Shown: in pieces, positions 34,042 through 34,166 of the stretch
Layout: every line of letters starts with the position of its first letter
Numbering within the stretch: position 1 is the first letter of the stretch
From: Oscillospiraceae bacterium
Lineage (GTDB): Bacteria > Bacillota > Clostridia > Oscillospirales > Ruminococcaceae
Reading direction: 5' to 3'
DNA: 34,166 bases
Assembly: GCA_028692035.1 (NCBI GenBank)
Contig: JAQUYD010000021.1
Coordinates: 1-34,166, forward strand
The notes under the pieces: model-generated
Databases searched by the model: none
What the model was told of the DNA's origin: nothing
The model's input: only the letters and a program-made list of their open reading frames with translations
Made by a program: the position numbers and the translations under genes

Positions 34042-34151
34042 GGATTGCCATTTTCGTCCACAGTTTCGGTGATGCAGTTCGGGAACAATGCACCGATTCT
34101 GTCTATGTTCTGAGCCGTCATATCTACGGACTCCATTCTCATTTTTTCCAT
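34008..34151 (-). pseudogene. N-terminal fragment of a type III restriction-modification methylase (Mod)
   Basis: AAGGAG (34157-34162) precedes ATG at 34151. The peptide begins MEKMRMESVDMTAQNIDRIG, continues ALFPNCITETVDENGN, and then runs into unrelated codons and a TGA at 34008-34010. The opening matches type III site-specific adenine methyltransferases (N-terminal ENI-x-I-x-LFP-x-C-x-TE pattern). After about 36 codons the sequence switches, near 34040-34050, to the HATPase gene in a different frame. The short product ends overlapping the ATG of the HATPase frame (ATGA). It is the 5' stub of a deleted mod gene. Confidence 0.7.
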
Positions 34152-34166
34152 ATCTGTACTCCTTAA

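Noticed and set aside
29518-34166. CRISPR array, insertion sequence with transposase, or group II intron in the accessory island
   Set aside because: No regularly spaced repeats, no transposase or reverse-transcriptase frame and no intron ends were seen.

Overview
The window is the replication-origin neighbourhood of a moderately GC-rich, low-GC-lineage Firmicute, most likely a clostridial member of the Oscillospiraceae-like group. The evidence is the gene order jag-yidC-yidD-rnpA-rpmH / dnaA-dnaN-yaaA-recF-remB-gyrB-gyrA, sigma-A type promoters, strong GGAGG ribosome binding sites, a T-box and an L-box riboswitch, and clostridial-type proteins such as a NusG domain II membrane protein. The family assignment is inference; no rRNA or tRNA gene was seen.

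Layout. (1) 29-2927, minus strand: KhpB/Jag, YidC, YidD, RnpA and L34, reading away from the origin, with a terminator-like hairpin between rpmH and rnpA. (2) 2928-5007: a two-part origin around dnaA, with two tandem dnaA promoters, a palindrome carrying a DnaA box, and, before dnaN, a DnaA-box plus DnaA-trio unwinding signature. (3) 3331-13052, plus strand: dnaA, dnaN, S4 protein, recF, remB, gyrB, a YcxB-like membrane protein and gyrA; four of these appear to start at TTG. (4) 13141-16482: an M14 carboxypeptidase (minus), an ADP-ribose pyrophosphatase, a NusG domain II protein, a MinD-like ATPase with Asp-to-Glu changes, and methylglyoxal synthase. (5) 16529-20120: a T-box controlled hisS-aspS operon. 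(6) 20183-26467: a diaminopimelate/lysine locus using the acetylase route. An aminotransferase and an M20 deacetylase run on the minus strand, and dapF-dapA-dapB-dapH run on the plus strand behind a lysine riboswitch. Together they can carry aspartate semialdehyde plus pyruvate to meso-diaminopimelate. (7) 26586-29290: a lipid-type glycosyltransferase, a VTT/DedA-like membrane protein and a maltose-type O-acetyltransferase.

(8) From about 29518 to the end the character changes to a patchwork of mobile-element and restriction-island debris. It begins by cutting off a YtqB-like methyltransferase, of which only the last 50-60 codons remain. It then holds a sigma-region-4-like gene with an in-frame amber codon, about 420 bp of probable structured non-coding DNA, a PemK/MazF toxin truncated to 49 residues, and an intact class II Fic protein with its own promoter and a palindrome over the -35. 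Next come a short serine-recombinase-like protein, a second diverged fragment of a fic 3' end, an AlbA/HATPase regulator lacking its N-terminus, and the first codons of a type III restriction-modification methylase fused to it. The right end of this island lies outside the window.

The most unusual points are the DnaA-trio origin, the overlapping GACAC specifier in the hisS-aspS T-box beside a divergent AspRS, the 43-codon ORF between the lysine riboswitch and dapF, the helically phased palindromes in the divergent dap control region, the RGG tail on KhpB, and the chimeric breakpoints of the accessory island.
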